From Hymenobacter psoromatis (GTDB lineage Bacteria > Bacteroidota > Bacteroidia > Cytophagales > Hymenobacteraceae): a stretch of 64,000 bases of DNA. Shown here piece after piece: positions 26,659 through 37,015 of the stretch. Numbering within the stretch: the stretch's first letter is position 1; each line of letters begins with the position of its first letter. Under the pieces are notes generated by a model. It made no database searches. It was not told the origin of the DNA and saw nothing but the letters and a program-made list of their open reading frames with translations. Both the position numbers and the translations under genes were made by a program. The stretch lies in contig CP014771.1 in the NCBI GenBank assembly GCA_001596155.1, positions 2,666,001 to 2,730,000 of the forward strand. The letters are read 5' to 3'.

Positions 26659-29600
26659 TTACGCCGGGTCGTAATTCAAATTCGGCATTAGCCACCGCTC
26701 CAGCTCCGGCAGCGGCATGTGCTTACGCTCGGCCATGTCGGCCACCTGGTCGGCCCCGATTTTACCCAGGCCGAAGTAGCGGGCCGCCGGGTGGGCATAA
26801 TACATGCCGCTGACAGCGGCGGTGGGGTACATGGCCAGGTTTTCGGTGAGGATGATACCCGTCTGGTTTTCCGCGTCCAGCAGCCGGAAAAGCGTGATTT
26901 TCTCGGTGTGGTCGGGGCAGCCGGGGTAGCCGGGCGCGGGGCGGATGCCGCGGTATTCCTCCTTAATCAGCTCCTCGCCGCTCAGGTTTTCATTGGGCGC
27001 GTAAGCCCAGAACTCCTCGCGCACGCGCTGGTGCAGGCGCTCGGCGAAGGCTTCGGCCAAGCGGTCGGCCAGCGCTTTTATCATGATGCTGGAGTAGTCG
27101 TCGTGGTCGGCCTCATACTTCTCAATGAGCTTTTCGATGCCCAGCCCAGCCGTTACGGCGAAGCCGCCGAGGTAGTCGGCGCGGCCGGTTTCGCGAGGCG
27201 CGAGGTAGTCCGAAAAAGCCACGTTGGGCAGGCCGGGGGCCTTTTCGCTCTGCTGGCGCAGCGTGAAAAACTCGTCGCGCACCCGCTGGCGGGTGTCGTC
27301 GGCGTAGATTTCGATGGTATCGTAATCCTTGGTATTGGCGGGCCAGAAGCCTAGCACGGCACGGGCCGTCAGGCTTTTATCGGCGATGACTTCGGCCAGC
27401 ATTTTTTGCGCATCCTCGAAGAGGCGGCGGGCGGCTTCGCCCAGGTTTTCATCTTCCAGAATACGGGGGTAGCGGCCCTTCAATTCCCAGGTGTGGAAGA
27501 AGGGCGTCCAGTCAATGTAGCGCGCCAGCTCCTCCAGCGGATAGTTATCAAGCACCTGCGTGCCCAGGAAACTGGGCTTGGTAATGGGCGAGGTTTCCCA
27601 ATCGGCGTGGAAGCCGTTGGCGCGGGCGGCCCCGATGGCGAGGTAGCTTTTTTCGCGCTGGCGGCTGGCATGGTCGGCGCGCAGGGCTTCGTACTCGGCC
27701 TTAATCGTTTGGTTATAAGCCACTTTTGCCGAGCCGAGCAGGCTAGCCGCTACCCCCACTGAGCGCGAGGCATCGTTGACGTACACCGCCGGACCGCTGT
27801 AGGCCGGGGCGATTTTCACGGCCATGTGCAGGCGCGAGGTCGTGGCCCCGCCGATGAGCAGGGGGGTAGTGAGCTTGCGCTTTTCCATCTCGCGGGCCAC
27901 GTACACCATCTCATCGAGCGAGGGCGTGATGAGGCCGCTCAGGCCGATGATATCCGCGCCCTGCTTCTGGGCTTCGTCCAGAATCCGTTCCAGCGGCACC
28001 ATCACGCCGAGGTCCACGATTTCAAAATTATTGCAGGCCAGCACCACGCCCACGATGTTTTTGCCGATGTCGTGCACGTCACCTTTCACGGTGGCCAGCA
28101 GGATTTTACCGGCCGTTTGGCGGGCCGCGCCTTCCTTCTCAGCTTCCAAAAACGGCTGCAAATACGCCACTGCCTTCTTCATCACACGGGCCGACTTCAC
28201 CACTTGGGGTAGGAACATCTTGCCGGCCCCAAACAGGTCGCCGACCACGTTCATGCCGCCCATCAGCGGGCCCTCAATCACGTCGAGTGGGCGGGGCAAT
28301 TGCTGGCGCACTTCCTCGGTATCCTGGTCAATAAAGTCGGTGATGCCGCGCACCAGGGCGTGTTGCAGGCGCTCGGCCACGGGCAGCGAGCGCCAGGCAT
28401 CGGCCACTACCTCCACCTTGCCCTTCTGCTGCACCGTTTCGGCGAAGTCCACGAGGCGCTCGGTGGCATCCTCGCGGCGGTTAAGCAGCACATCCTCACA
28501 GCGTTCGAGCAGGTCGGGCGGAATCTCATCGTACACGGCGAGTTGGCCGGCGTTCACGATGCCCATATCCAGCCCTGCCCGGATGGCGTGGTAGAGGAAG
28601 GCTGCGTTCATGGCCTCGCGCACCGTATCGTTGCCCCGGTACGAGAAGCTGACGTTGCTCACGCCGCCGCTGGTGCGGCAGCCCGGCAGGTGGGTTTTTA
28701 TCCAGCGCACGGCCTCGATAAAGTCCACCGCGTAGTTGCGGTGCTCATCCAGGCCAGTGCCCACGGTCAGGATATTGGGGTCGAAGATGATATCCTCGGC
28801 CGGGAAGCCAACTTCTTCGGTGAGAATGCGATACGAGCGCTCGCAGATTTCAATGCGCCGCTCGTAGCTGTCGGCCTGCCCGTTTTCATCGAAAGCCATG
28901 ACTACGGCCGCCGCGCCGTACTGGCGCACCAGCCGGGCGTGGCGCTTGAAGGTTTGCTCGCCCTCTTTCAGGGAAATGGAATTGACGATGCTCTTGCCCT
29001 GCACGCACTTCAGCCCCGCCTCAATCACGCTCCACTTCGAGGAGTCAATCATCAGGGGTAGGCGGGCAATGTCGGGCTCCGAGGCGATGAGGTGCAGAAA
29101 GGTGGTCATGGCCGCCTCCGAGTCGAGCATGCCCTCGTCCATGTTGATGTCGAGCACCTGCGCGCCGCCTTCCACCTGGGCGCGGGCCACGGCCAGCGCC
29201 GCCTCGTAATCGCCCGAGCGCACGAGCCGCGCAAAAGCCCGCGAGCCCGTCACGTTGCACCGCTCACCGATGTTGACGAACAGGCTGTCGGACGTGACGT
29301 TGAAGGGTTCGAGGCCGGCAAGGGAAAGGGAGCTTTGAGTTAAGAGTTGAGAGTTAAGAGTTAAGAATTGGGAGTTTGTATTTGTGGTTGAGTTAGCCAC
29401 CGCGCCGGTAAGCTCGTCTTCATAACTCTTAACTCTTAACTCATAACTCTTAACTTCCCTAGTTGGGTACCGCCCGGCCAATTTCTTCAGCTCCGCAATG
29501 TGCTGGGGCGTGGTGCCGCAGCAGCCGCCCACCACGTTCAACAAGCCTTCTTTCAGATAATCTTCCACCAGCGCGGCGAATTCCTGGGCGCTCTCGTCGT

Positions 29601-30492
29601 AGCCGCCGAAGGCGTTGGGTAGGCCGGCGTTGGGGTAGGCCGACACGGGCACGTCGGCGAGGCGGGCCAGCTCGCGCACGTAAGTGCGGAGCTGGTCGGC
29701 GCCGAGGGCGCAGTTGAGGCCCACGCTCAGCAGGGGTAAATGCTTGATGCTGTGCCAGAAAGCTTCCACCGTTTGCCCACTCAGGGTGCGGCCCGAGGCG
29801 TCGGTGATGGTGCCCGAAATCATCACCGGCACTTCCCTACCCCCCTCGTTGAAGAACTGCTGCACCGCAAACAGCGCGGCTTTGGCGTTCAGCGTATCGA
29901 AGATGGTTTCGATGAGCAGCGCGTCCACGCCGCCTTCCACGAGGCCGCGGGTTTGCTCCAGATAGGCTTTGGCCAGCTCATCGAAGGTCACGGCGCGGAA
30001 GCCGGGGCGGTTCACGTCGGGCGAGAGCGAGGCGGTGCGGTTGGTGGGCCCGATGGCCCCGGCCACGAAGCGCGGCTGCGCGGGATTCTGCGCCGTGAAC
30101 TCGTCGGCCACTTCGCGGGCCAGGCGCGCCGACTCGTAGTTCAGCTCATACACCACGCTTTCCAAAGCATAGTCGGCCTGCGCGATGGTGGTGCCGCTGA
30201 AGGTGTTGGTTTCCACCATGTCGGCCCCGGCCGCGAAATACTCGGCGTGAATGGCGCGGATAATGTCGGGCCGCGTGAGGCTCAGCAGGTCGTTGTTGCC
30301 GCGCAGCGGGCGCGGGTGGTCCCGGAACCGCTCGCCCCGAAAGTCCTCTTCTTCCAGGGGGTAGCGCTGAATCATGGTGCCCATCGCGCCGTCCAGGATG
30401 AGTAGGCGCTGGCGCAGCAGCGCGGGCAACGGCGAGCTACACGCGGGGTCGGCGGTGGTAGTGGGGGTAGGGAGCGTGGCGGTGGCGGGCAT
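26659..30492 (-). CDS. metH: Cobalamin-dependent methionine synthase
   Basis: Transfers the methyl group of 5-methyl-THF to homocysteine through cobalamin. 1277 residues, all four modules: homocysteine/Zn domain ([18 protein letters not shown] at the start, [13 protein letters not shown] near residue 320), pterin domain ([20 protein letters not shown]), B12 domain ([20 protein letters not shown], His near 807) and the C-terminal reactivation domain ([15 protein letters not shown]). Residues about 345-386, in the linker between the first two modules, are encoded by an in-frame palindromic repeat and read [14 protein letters not shown] ... [11 protein letters not shown]. The domain cores are intact, so the enzyme is probably active. 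A SAM-I riboswitch lies upstream, metF downstream. Confidence 0.96.
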   Translation of the reverse strand: MPATATLPTPTTTADPACSSPLPALLRQRLLILDGAMGTMIQRYPLEEEDFRGERFRDHPRPLRGNNDLLSLTRPDIIRAIHAEYFAAGADMVETNTFSGTTIAQADYALESVVYELNYESARLAREVADEFTAQNPAQPRFVAGAIGPTNRTASLSPDVNRPGFRAVTFDELAKAYLEQTRGLVEGGVDALLIETIFDTLNAKAALFAVQQFFNEGGREVPVMISGTITDASGRTLSGQTVEAFWHSIKHLPLLSVGLNCALGADQLRTYVRELARLADVPVSAYPNAGLPNAFGGYDESAQEFAALVEDYLKEGLLNVVGGCCGTTPQHIAELKKLAGRYPTREVKSYELRVKSYEDELTGAVANSTTNTNSQFLTLNSQLLTQSSLSLAGLEPFNVTSDSLFVNIGERCNVTGSRAFARLVRSGDYEAALAVARAQVEGGAQVLDINMDEGMLDSEAAMTTFLHLIASEPDIARLPLMIDSSKWSVIEAGLKCVQGKSIVNSISLKEGEQTFKRHARLVRQYGAAAVVMAFDENGQADSYERRIEICERSYRILTEEVGFPAEDIIFDPNILTVGTGLDEHRNYAVDFIEAVRWIKTHLPGCRTSGGVSNVSFSYRGNDTVREAMNAAFLYHAIRAGLDMGIVNAGQLAVYDEIPPDLLERCEDVLLNRREDATERLVDFAETVQQKGKVEVVADAWRSLPVAERLQHALVRGITDFIDQDTEEVRQQLPRPLDVIEGPLMGGMNVVGDLFGAGKMFLPQVVKSARVMKKAVAYLQPFLEAEKEGAARQTAGKILLATVKGDVHDIGKNIVGVVLACNNFEIVDLGVMVPLERILDEAQKQGADIIGLSGLITPSLDEMVYVAREMEKRKLTTPLLIGGATTSRLHMAVKIAPAYSGPAVYVNDASRSVGVAASLLGSAKVAYNQTIKAEYEALRADHASRQREKSYLAIGAARANGFHADWETSPITKPSFLGTQVLDNYPLEELARYIDWTPFFHTWELKGRYPRILEDENLGEAARRLFEDAQKMLAEVIADKSLTARAVLGFWPANTKDYDTIEIYADDTRQRVRDEFFTLRQQSEKAPGLPNVAFSDYLAPRETGRADYLGGFAVTAGLGIEKLIEKYEADHDDYSSIMIKALADRLAEAFAERLHQRVREEFWAYAPNENLSGEELIKEEYRGIRPAPGYPGCPDHTEKITLFRLLDAENQTGIILTENLAMYPTAAVSGMYYAHPAARYFGLGKIGADQVADMAERKHMPLPELERWLMPNLNYDPA
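29337..29460. repeat. Palindromic AACTCTTAACTC repeat inserted in frame in metH
   Basis: Tandem AGTTAAGAGTT units on one side and AACTCTTAACTCTTAACTC on the other flank about 55 nt of unrelated sequence. The AT-rich composition contrasts with the surrounding gene. The insert has no stop in the metH frame and lies at the junction between two folded domains. A related fragment, AATTCGTAATTTCTAATTCG, occurs at 44786, before the LytTR gene. Confidence 0.85.
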
Positions 30493-30530
30493 ATTCTTTC
30501 GGAAAAAAGCAGGGCGGGCGGCCCCTATCC

Positions 30531-30562
30531 AGAAAGAAAGCCGCGCCGGGCGGCGCAGGTTC
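30531..30562 (-). terminator. Possible attenuator hairpin in the metH leader
   Basis: On the minus strand, GCGCCGCCCGGCGC followed by GGCTTTCTTTCT lies between the SAM-I aptamer and the metH start. It could be the SAM-responsive terminator; a small TTCAACC/GGTTGAA hairpin just before it could be part of the switch. Confidence 0.45.
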
Positions 30563-30597
30563 CGGCTGATATCTTCTTCAACCTAAATTAGTGGTTG

Positions 30598-30676
30598 AAC
30601 AGGAGTTGGCACCTACTCGTGGTAGGTTGCCAAGACGTCATCGGGCCTGGTCCCTCGGTCTTTCTGGATAGCAGCA
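30598..30676 (-). promoter_or_regulatory. SAM-I (S-box) riboswitch upstream of metH-metF
   Basis: On the minus strand: CTATCCAGAAAGACCGAGGG, ACCAGGCCCGATGACG, TTGGCAACC, a CCTAC/GTAGG hairpin, then GGTGCCAACTCCTG. These are the classic S-box blocks in order. It lies about 105 nt before the metH ATG. When SAM is plentiful the operon should be shut. TATCTTCG, 5 nt beyond the aptamer's 5' end, resembles the -7 box of the other S-box promoter (TATCTTTG). Confidence 0.93.
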
Positions 30677-30705
30677 AGGGCGAAGATACACCAAGAGCCG
30701 CAGTA

Positions 30706-30820
30706 TAGGGTAAGCTTTAGCTGGCCGCTCTTCCGCTCAAGGATTTTAAACCCTGAAACGCGTGCATAAAACTTGCCGCCTGTCAGGCTTACCCTTGGGG
30801 GCAAGCTAAAGCTTACCCTA
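30706..30820. repeat. Inverted repeat with TAGGGTAAGCTTTAGCTTGC-type ends
   Basis: TAGGGTAAGCTTTAGCTGGC at one end and GCAAGCTAAAGCTTACCCTA at the other pair with one mismatch; a loop of about 70 nt contains a further GGCTTACCC. It sits upstream of the metH riboswitch and shares its GCTAAAG...TAAGC core with the hairpin behind dxs. Confidence 0.8.
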
Positions 30821-30833
30821 CATTATTCACAAA

Positions 30834-30863
30834 AAAAGCGCCTCCCGAGTGGAAGGCGCTTTT
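30834..30863 (-). terminator. Terminator of the SGNH lipoprotein gene
   Basis: On the minus strand AAAAGCGCCTTCC-type stem (AAAAGCGCC/GGCGCTTTT) with a T7 run, 20 nt after the stop. Confidence 0.9.
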
Positions 30864-30882
30864 GATTGGAGAACATGGCGCC

Positions 30883-32250
30883 TTATGGCAGGAGCACGCC
30901 GCGGTAGTCATTGGGGTTCACGCCCGGTACGGAGGAGCCGTAGCTGGCATTGATAACCCGAATCCACTCATTGGCGATAACGGCGTAGCCGCGGGGGGTA
31001 GGATGCACGCCATCGAGCCCGAAGATATTGCCGGTTGCAAAAGTGGCCGTATTACTCACCGCGTTGGTAACCACCCCGTTGATGGCCACGCTGGTGAAGA
31101 AAGCATTCATATCTACCACGGGCACCTTGAAGCGCAGGGCAGTTTTGGCAATAATGGCATTCAGCTGGGTTGTACGGGCCACTACGGCCGCTATTTCGGT
31201 GGCGTCAAGTACATAGTCGCTGGGAATGGCGTTGGCGGGCGAAGTGCCGACACCAGGGTGGCCGGCGATATACGCCTGCGCCGTTAGCGTGAGCAAGTCG
31301 GCTGAGGTAGCCGCCCGCGCCGTAGCCGCCGTAGTACCAGTTCCTGGTTGAATGTAAATGGCCGTGACGGGCAGGCCGGCAGCTTTATATGCTGCTAATA
31401 CGGCCGCCACCGTGACAGTCGTGAAATACGGTATCCCCGTCACGTTCGGGATATTGGCTACGGCTCCCTTCACCGTGCCATTTTTAGTGATAGTGGTCAG
31501 AATAGCCCGGTAGCCAATGCCGAAGCGCGTGGTGTCGGTGAGGTTGCTGAAGGGGTTCGTAGCCGCTACTACCCCGCCGGCCGTGGCGTAAGTCAGCACG
31601 TCGTTGTTGCCCATCCAGCAAGTGAAGAAGGTGGGCGTTTTCTGGCCAATGTAGGTTACATAGTCCTTGGTCGGCTTTTCGGCCGCCGTCAGCAGGCGCT
31701 CATAAAACGGGTTGATAACCCCGTAAGGCGCCAGCCCGCCCGTGAGGGCCGAGAGGCTGCTGAGCACCGAGATGCCCGGTACGCCCAGGTTGTCGGGCTG
31801 CGACCCTGAATAGGCCTCGAGCTGGGCCTGGCCGCTGGGCAGCGCCGAGCCCGTGTAGGCCACCTGCTCACCCAGAAACTGGTTGGCCGCCGAGGGCACC
31901 ACCGGCCCCAGCGCGCCGTTGGCGGCCAGCAGCTTAATATAGCCCGAGCCATCGGCCTTGCCGGCCGAAAAGGCAGGCTGCACGAAAGCGGTCGGACCTT
32001 TGCCGGTTTTGCCAAACTGCTGGGCCAGCAGGGCGGGGTAGGACGTGGCCTGCGCCGAGTTGTAGAGGCCGCCGTCGGTGTAGCCCGCGGTGAGCGAGTT
32101 GCCCACGGCCACGTAGCTGGTGAAGTCGAGCGAGCCCGGCGAGGCCGATGGCCCGTCGATGTTGGTTTGGCAGCCGGCCAGCCCGAGGCCCAGGCCCAGC
32201 AGCGCCAGCGCCGGCCGGCCTACCTTGTTGATAACGAATGAAGTAGTCAT
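30883..32250 (-). CDS. SGNH/GDSL-hydrolase lipoprotein
   Basis: 455 residues. A lipoprotein signal ends in LALLGLGLGLAGCQ (Cys27). The SGNH nucleophile block is YVAVGNSLTAGYTDGG (Ser52), block III is CWMGNNDVLTYA and the C-terminal Asp-His pair is in GLDGVHPTPRGYAVIANEW. All four SGNH signatures are thus present, indicating an active surface lipase or esterase. The FadL-type porin gene ends 21 nt upstream on the same strand, a conserved pairing in Bacteroidota, so the two may release and import lipids or fatty acids together. Confidence 0.92.
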   Translation of the reverse strand: MTTSFVINKVGRPALALLGLGLGLAGCQTNIDGPSASPGSLDFTSYVAVGNSLTAGYTDGGLYNSAQATSYPALLAQQFGKTGKGPTAFVQPAFSAGKADGSGYIKLLAANGALGPVVPSAANQFLGEQVAYTGSALPSGQAQLEAYSGSQPDNLGVPGISVLSSLSALTGGLAPYGVINPFYERLLTAAEKPTKDYVTYIGQKTPTFFTCWMGNNDVLTYATAGGVVAATNPFSNLTDTTRFGIGYRAILTTITKNGTVKGAVANIPNVTGIPYFTTVTVAAVLAAYKAAGLPVTAIYIQPGTGTTAATARAATSADLLTLTAQAYIAGHPGVGTSPANAIPSDYVLDATEIAAVVARTTQLNAIIAKTALRFKVPVVDMNAFFTSVAINGVVTNAVSNTATFATGNIFGLDGVHPTPRGYAVIANEWIRVINASYGSSVPGVNPNDYRGVLLP

Positions 32251-32271
32251 TTGAATGGGAGTAAGACGGGC

Positions 32272-33540
32272 TTAGAATTTCACGTACAGCTGCACGCCGG
32301 GCACGGCGATGGTCGTCTTGTAGGTGCCGGCCACGCGGTCGGTGGTGCCATTGCTGATGAGGTCGTCCTGGCTCTGGCTGCGCTGCATGAAGTCTTCGAA
32401 CAGAAACGAGCCATCAATGCCGAAGCGGCCGGTGATGGCGTAGGTGAAGCCCGCCGTGACGCCAATGCGGTCCGCGTCGGGCGTTTCGGGCGTCACGAAG
32501 CCGTCGCGCACCGCGCTCATGTCGTAGAACGTGCCGGCCCGCACCGTAAATTTATCGGTCACCTTATACTGGCCGCCGAGGCGGAACGCCAGCGCATCCT
32601 GGTACTGCCGCTTGGAAGTAGAAGTCGCCTGGCCGCCGAGCACGCCGCCCGAATAGGTAAAGTCGAGCGACTGGTAGCGGCTCCAACCCACGAGGTTGGC
32701 ATCGAAGGCAATGAGCAGCTTCTCGTTGGGCTGCACGCCGATGCCGAAGCTGTACACGTCGGGCAGGGGTAGGGTCACGTCAAAATTCTTGGCCGTGAAG
32801 CTGCCGGCCGCCGAGGCGGGCACGTTGGTGAGCGTAACGTCGCCGCTGGCCACGTGCGCATCGATGGCCGAGCGGTAGCTCAGGCCCACGCTCAGCTTGT
32901 CGCTGGGCTTAAACATGAGGCCCAGGTTGTAGCCCAGCTTGTGGTCGGCCTTGCCGGTGAGCTGCGCGTGCAGCGGCTGGGCATTGCCCTGGCCCTGCAC
33001 GGGCACGTCGCGCTGCAGGTCCACATCGCCCACGGCCAGCATCACCAGGCCCGCGCCCACGGCCAGCTGCGGCGTGATGGCGTAGGCAGCCGTAGCCTGC
33101 ACGAACACCGAGCGCAGATTAATGTCGGTGAGCGCGTAGCGACCTTCCCAGCCCTGGGCATAGTGCAGCTCGCTGCCGAAGGGCGTGTACACGCCCGCGC
33201 CCAGCCGCCACTTGCCCTCCTTAGGCCCGAAGCCGACGAAGCCGCTAAACGGAAACACGTTGGTATTTTGCAGGGTACGCTGGCCCTGGTCGCCCGTGGC
33301 GGGCCGGAACGAAATGCGTGGAATAGCCATATTCACCCCGCCCTGAAAACCAACGGGGGCAAACGCGAACGCACCCGGATTGAAGAACTGCGAGGCCTGG
33401 TCGAGGTAGAGGCCGGTGCCCGTGCCGCCCATGCCGACGTTTTTGGCGCCGGTCAGGCCAACCTGAAAGCCGCTGGCCAGTGCGCCTGACGTGGCCGCCA
33501 GCAACGCGCCGCCCGCGAGGAGTAATGATTTGACTTGCAT
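32272..33540 (-). CDS. OmpP1/FadL/TodX-family outer membrane transport protein
   Basis: 422 residues from MQVKSLLLAGGALLAATSGA; the longer frame upstream is unlikely. After the signal peptide the mature protein begins GFQVGLTGAKNVGMGGTGTG, the FadL-type N-terminal hatch, followed by YLDQASQFFNPGAFAF (the conserved NPA/NPG segment) and a 14-strand barrel with FTPFGSELHYAQGWEGRYAL and YSFGIGVQPNEKLLIAFD. Transports hydrophobic compounds such as fatty acids. First gene of a probable two-gene unit with the SGNH lipoprotein. Confidence 0.92.
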   Translation of the reverse strand: MQVKSLLLAGGALLAATSGALASGFQVGLTGAKNVGMGGTGTGLYLDQASQFFNPGAFAFAPVGFQGGVNMAIPRISFRPATGDQGQRTLQNTNVFPFSGFVGFGPKEGKWRLGAGVYTPFGSELHYAQGWEGRYALTDINLRSVFVQATAAYAITPQLAVGAGLVMLAVGDVDLQRDVPVQGQGNAQPLHAQLTGKADHKLGYNLGLMFKPSDKLSVGLSYRSAIDAHVASGDVTLTNVPASAAGSFTAKNFDVTLPLPDVYSFGIGVQPNEKLLIAFDANLVGWSRYQSLDFTYSGGVLGGQATSTSKRQYQDALAFRLGGQYKVTDKFTVRAGTFYDMSAVRDGFVTPETPDADRIGVTAGFTYAITGRFGIDGSFLFEDFMQRSQSQDDLISNGTTDRVAGTYKTTIAVPGVQLYVKF

Positions 33541-33713
33541 AGAATGCAAAATAAGTAGGTGGGGGATTTGGGGGCTAAATGTACCGCTATTTTTCCAATC
33601 ACTACTCGGCACGCCGACCATTTATTCCCTACCCCCGCCCCGCGCGGTCATTGCGGCGTAGCGGCGGCGGATGCATTTTAGCTAACTAATTCGTTTAGAA
33701 ACATTGGCGTGAC

Positions 33714-33743
33714 CTTGATTTAGCGGATATGCTAGTAATTTTG
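33714..33743 (+). promoter_or_regulatory. Bacteroidota-type promoter of the T9SS nuclease gene
   Basis: CTTG, 18 nt, TAATTTTG: an exact TAnnTTTG -7 box with an acceptable -33, about 50 nt before the ATG. Confidence 0.5.
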
Positions 33744-33796
33744 CCGCCGTCATGTAGTTTTCATGTTCACTTTTTCTTCACTTTTTTCCTTTCCAT

Positions 33797-36700
33797 ATGC
33801 TGAAACGACTCCTCGCTTACTCGGTAGGACTGGCTTTGACCGCAGTGGGCGCGCACGCCCAGGCCACGCTCGGCACTAGCCCCTACACGGAGAATTTTGA
33901 CAACCTGGCCAGCGGCCTGCCCGCCGGCTTCAGCGTCTATACGGCGGCCACGGCCACCAGCCTGGGCACGGCCCCCACGGCCGCGCAGCTCATTCTGACC
34001 CCTGGCGCGGCCACGGCGTGGGCAGCCACGGGCACGGGCTTCAAGAACTTCGCCTCGGCTACCGGCCGGCACAGCAGTGCCGACGTGGCCACGCAAACGG
34101 CGGCCACCAACCGCGCCCTGGGCGTGCGCCAGACCGGCAGCTTCGGCGACGGCACCAACGTGGGGCCGGCTTTCGTGTTTCAGCTGGCTAACACAACCGG
34201 CAAGAGGGATTTCGCGCTCAGCTTTAAGCTCCAATCGCTGGACAGCACGATTATGACGACCGCTGCCACCGGCCGCACCACCGTGTGGCAGGTGGATTAT
34301 GGCTTGGGGGCCACGCCCTCGGCTTTTACCCAGGTAGGCTCCACGGCCACGACCGGGCCGGTTTTTTCTACTACGACCCTGACGGCCAGCTTTGGCGGGG
34401 CGCTCGACAACCTGGCCGGGCCGGTCTGGATTCGCATCGTAGCCCCGGCTGGCACCACGGGCGGGGGCAGTCGCCCATCGTCGGCCATTGACGACTTTTC
34501 GCTGAGCTGGAACGCCAACGCCAGCGCCCCTACCCTGGCCGTAGCGCCCAGCGCGCTGGATTTTGGCAAGCAGACGATTAATCAGCCTTCGGCCGCTAAA
34601 ACCTACACCCTGACCGGCACCAACCTGACCAACCCGGTGACGGTGCGCAGCAGCGGTGGCATATTTATGGTGTCGAAGGATGGGATTACGTTCAGCGACA
34701 GCCTGGTGTACGCCGTGGCTGAGCTGGCGCAGCCGGTGCAGGTATCCGTGCGTTTCACGCCCATCGCGCTGGGCCAGACGAGCGGGGCGACTACGGGCAC
34801 GGTGACCAACCGCAGCACGGGGGCCACCAACCGCACCGTGACGCTGACCGGCACCGGCAACGACCCGACCCAGACGGTGTATGATTTCAACGCCTGCACC
34901 GGCGGCGCTACCCTCTCCGATGGCTGGATGCAGTACAGCGTGACCGGCCCGCAAACCTGGGCCTGCACCACTTTCGGCCGCGACCCCGGCAACCCCAGCG
35001 GCACCGTCGCCTACCCCAACGCCGTGCAGATGAACGGCTATGCCAGCAGTAATATAGCCAATGAGGACTGGCTGATTTCGCCCGCCCTAACGCTGGCCAG
35101 CACCACCTACCCCCTGCTTTCGTACTGGACCCGCACAGCTTTCAATGGCCCGGCGCTGCGCCTGCTGGTTTCGACCACCTACACGGGCACCGGCGACCCG
35201 CACGCCAGCGGCGTGACCTGGACCGACCTCAACGCGACCTTCCCCACTCAGGGCTCCGACGTGTGGCAGAATAACTTCCTGGACCTGAGCGGCTACAAGA
35301 CGGGCACTGTGTACGTGGCGTTCGTGTATAATTCGACTACCAACGCGGCCGCCCGCTGGACCGTGGACGACGTGGTGCTGACCAACTCGGCCACGCCCGC
35401 TTCGCCCACCGTGCGCCTCAGCCTGAATGACCTCAATTTCGGCTACCAGCCGGTGAACACGGCGGCGTATAAAAAAATCACGCTGACGACCAGCAACCTG
35501 ACCGGCACGCTGACGGTGATTTCGGCCAACGCGAGCTTTCAGCTTGGCAAAGACAGCCTGAATTTCAGCCCCTCGCTGACCTATACCCAGGCGGAGGCCA
35601 ACAATAAGCAGCTGCCCATCTTCGTGCGCTTCCTGCCTACCCAGGCCACCGCGAGCTACGCCGCGGCCATCACCGTCACTACCCCCGGCGTGGCCCCGCT
35701 GACCGTGAAGCTGAGCGGCAACACCTACGATATGGCCAAGACGCTGGAAGTGGCGAACTGGAACATGGAGTGGTTTGGCTCGACGGCCGCGGGCCAGGGG
35801 CCGACCGACGTGGCCTTGCAGCAGGCCAACGCCACGACCGTGCTCCAGGGCCTGGCGGCCGACGTGTACGTGCTGGAAGAAGTGGTGGACACGGTGCGCC
35901 TGCGCAACGTGGCGGCCGACCTCTCGACCCGGCTGGGCACGGCTTACGGCTACAAAATCGCTGATTTTGGCTCGTATGGCGATGACGCGAACGACCCGGA
36001 CTACCCCGGCGACCAAAAAGTTACCTTTATCTACCGCAAGAATGTGGTGAAGCCGGTGCTGTTTCAGGGACTGCTACGCTGCACGCAGGCCGTCGCCTGC
36101 CCGGCCTGGAGCGCCTGGGCCTCGGGCCGCTTCCCCTACCTGATGGCCGCCGACGTGACGCTGGATGGCGTAACCAAGCGCATCAACTTCGTGGGCATTC
36201 ACGCCAAAGCCAACGCCACGGCTACCTCGCCCAACGACTACGCCCGCCGCCAGCAAGGAGCCGACCTGCTCAAGAGCCTGCTCGACACGAGCTACATGGG
36301 CGCTAATACACTGGTGCTGGGCGACTACAACGACGTGCTGAACGGCACCATCGCCACGGGCGTAACCCCGGCCGTGTCGTCGTATAATTCCTTCGTGGCC
36401 GACTCGGCCAATTACGTGGCCCTGACCCTGCCGCTGGCTAAGTCCGGGGCGCAGTCCACGGTGAGCTTCAACACGGTGATTGACAACGTGATTGCCAGCA
36501 AGCCGATGGCCGCCTACTACATCAGCGGCTCGGCCGCCGTGCGCACCGACCTGGCCGCCGGCATCGCTAACTACGGCACCACCACTTCCGACCACTACCC
36601 GGTGTACACGCGCTACTCGCTGAGTGCTACCCCCCTGGCCGCCCGCCGCGCCGCCACCGCCGCGCTGGGCCTCTATCCCAACCCGGTGACCAACACCGTG

Positions 36701-36904
36701 CGCTTCGACATCCCCGAAACCGGCAACGGCCTCAGCCTGAGCGTGTACACGACTACCGGCCAGGTGGTGCTCAGCGGCACCGGCTCGGCGGCGCAGCTCA
36801 ACCAGCAGCTCGCGCAGCGCGTGGGCGGCCTCAGCGCCGGCCTCTACGTGGTGCGCGTGGTAGGCCAGCAGCAAACCTACGTGAGCCGTTTTCAGAAGCT
36901 GTAA
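33797..36904 (+). CDS. T9SS-secreted endonuclease/exonuclease/phosphatase-family protein
   Basis: 1035 residues: signal peptide (LLAYSVGLALTAVGAHAQ); an N-terminal adhesion-like region (SPYTENFDNLASGLPAGFSV); two immunoglobulin-like repeats (LAVAPSALDFGKQTINQPS and VRLSLNDLNFGYQPVN); between them a choice-of-anchor-J-like domain (NEDWLISPALTLASTTYPLL, WTVDDVVL). From about residue 650 comes an EEP fold: VANWNMEWFG, VLEEVVD, INFVGIHAKA, TLVLGDYNDVL and TTSDHYPVYTRYSL, which include the Mg-binding Asn/Glu and the final Asp-His pair. The last 75 residues (LGLYPNPVTNTVRFDIPE, GGLSAGLYVVRV) are a type A T9SS sorting domain. Likely a surface or extracellular nuclease or phosphatase. Confidence 0.92.
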   Translation: MLKRLLAYSVGLALTAVGAHAQATLGTSPYTENFDNLASGLPAGFSVYTAATATSLGTAPTAAQLILTPGAATAWAATGTGFKNFASATGRHSSADVATQTAATNRALGVRQTGSFGDGTNVGPAFVFQLANTTGKRDFALSFKLQSLDSTIMTTAATGRTTVWQVDYGLGATPSAFTQVGSTATTGPVFSTTTLTASFGGALDNLAGPVWIRIVAPAGTTGGGSRPSSAIDDFSLSWNANASAPTLAVAPSALDFGKQTINQPSAAKTYTLTGTNLTNPVTVRSSGGIFMVSKDGITFSDSLVYAVAELAQPVQVSVRFTPIALGQTSGATTGTVTNRSTGATNRTVTLTGTGNDPTQTVYDFNACTGGATLSDGWMQYSVTGPQTWACTTFGRDPGNPSGTVAYPNAVQMNGYASSNIANEDWLISPALTLASTTYPLLSYWTRTAFNGPALRLLVSTTYTGTGDPHASGVTWTDLNATFPTQGSDVWQNNFLDLSGYKTGTVYVAFVYNSTTNAAARWTVDDVVLTNSATPASPTVRLSLNDLNFGYQPVNTAAYKKITLTTSNLTGTLTVISANASFQLGKDSLNFSPSLTYTQAEANNKQLPIFVRFLPTQATASYAAAITVTTPGVAPLTVKLSGNTYDMAKTLEVANWNMEWFGSTAAGQGPTDVALQQANATTVLQGLAADVYVLEEVVDTVRLRNVAADLSTRLGTAYGYKIADFGSYGDDANDPDYPGDQKVTFIYRKNVVKPVLFQGLLRCTQAVACPAWSAWASGRFPYLMAADVTLDGVTKRINFVGIHAKANATATSPNDYARRQQGADLLKSLLDTSYMGANTLVLGDYNDVLNGTIATGVTPAVSSYNSFVADSANYVALTLPLAKSGAQSTVSFNTVIDNVIASKPMAAYYISGSAAVRTDLAAGIANYGTTTSDHYPVYTRYSLSATPLAARRAATAALGLYPNPVTNTVRFDIPETGNGLSLSVYTTTGQVVLSGTGSAAQLNQQLAQRVGGLSAGLYVVRVVGQQQTYVSRFQKL

Positions 36905-36928
36905 AGGCTTTGTAGTCAGCTTATTTTG

Positions 36929-36963
36929 AAAGCGCCCCGGCCGGTTGGTCGGGGCGCTTTTTT
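36929..36963 (+). terminator. Rho-independent terminator
   Basis: Stem AAAGCGCCCCG/CGGGGCGCTTT with T-run. Confidence 0.92.
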
Positions 36964-37015
36964 ATTACCCGCTGACAGGTACGGTGGGCAGACCAGCCGC
37001 TAGGCCCTACTCAGC

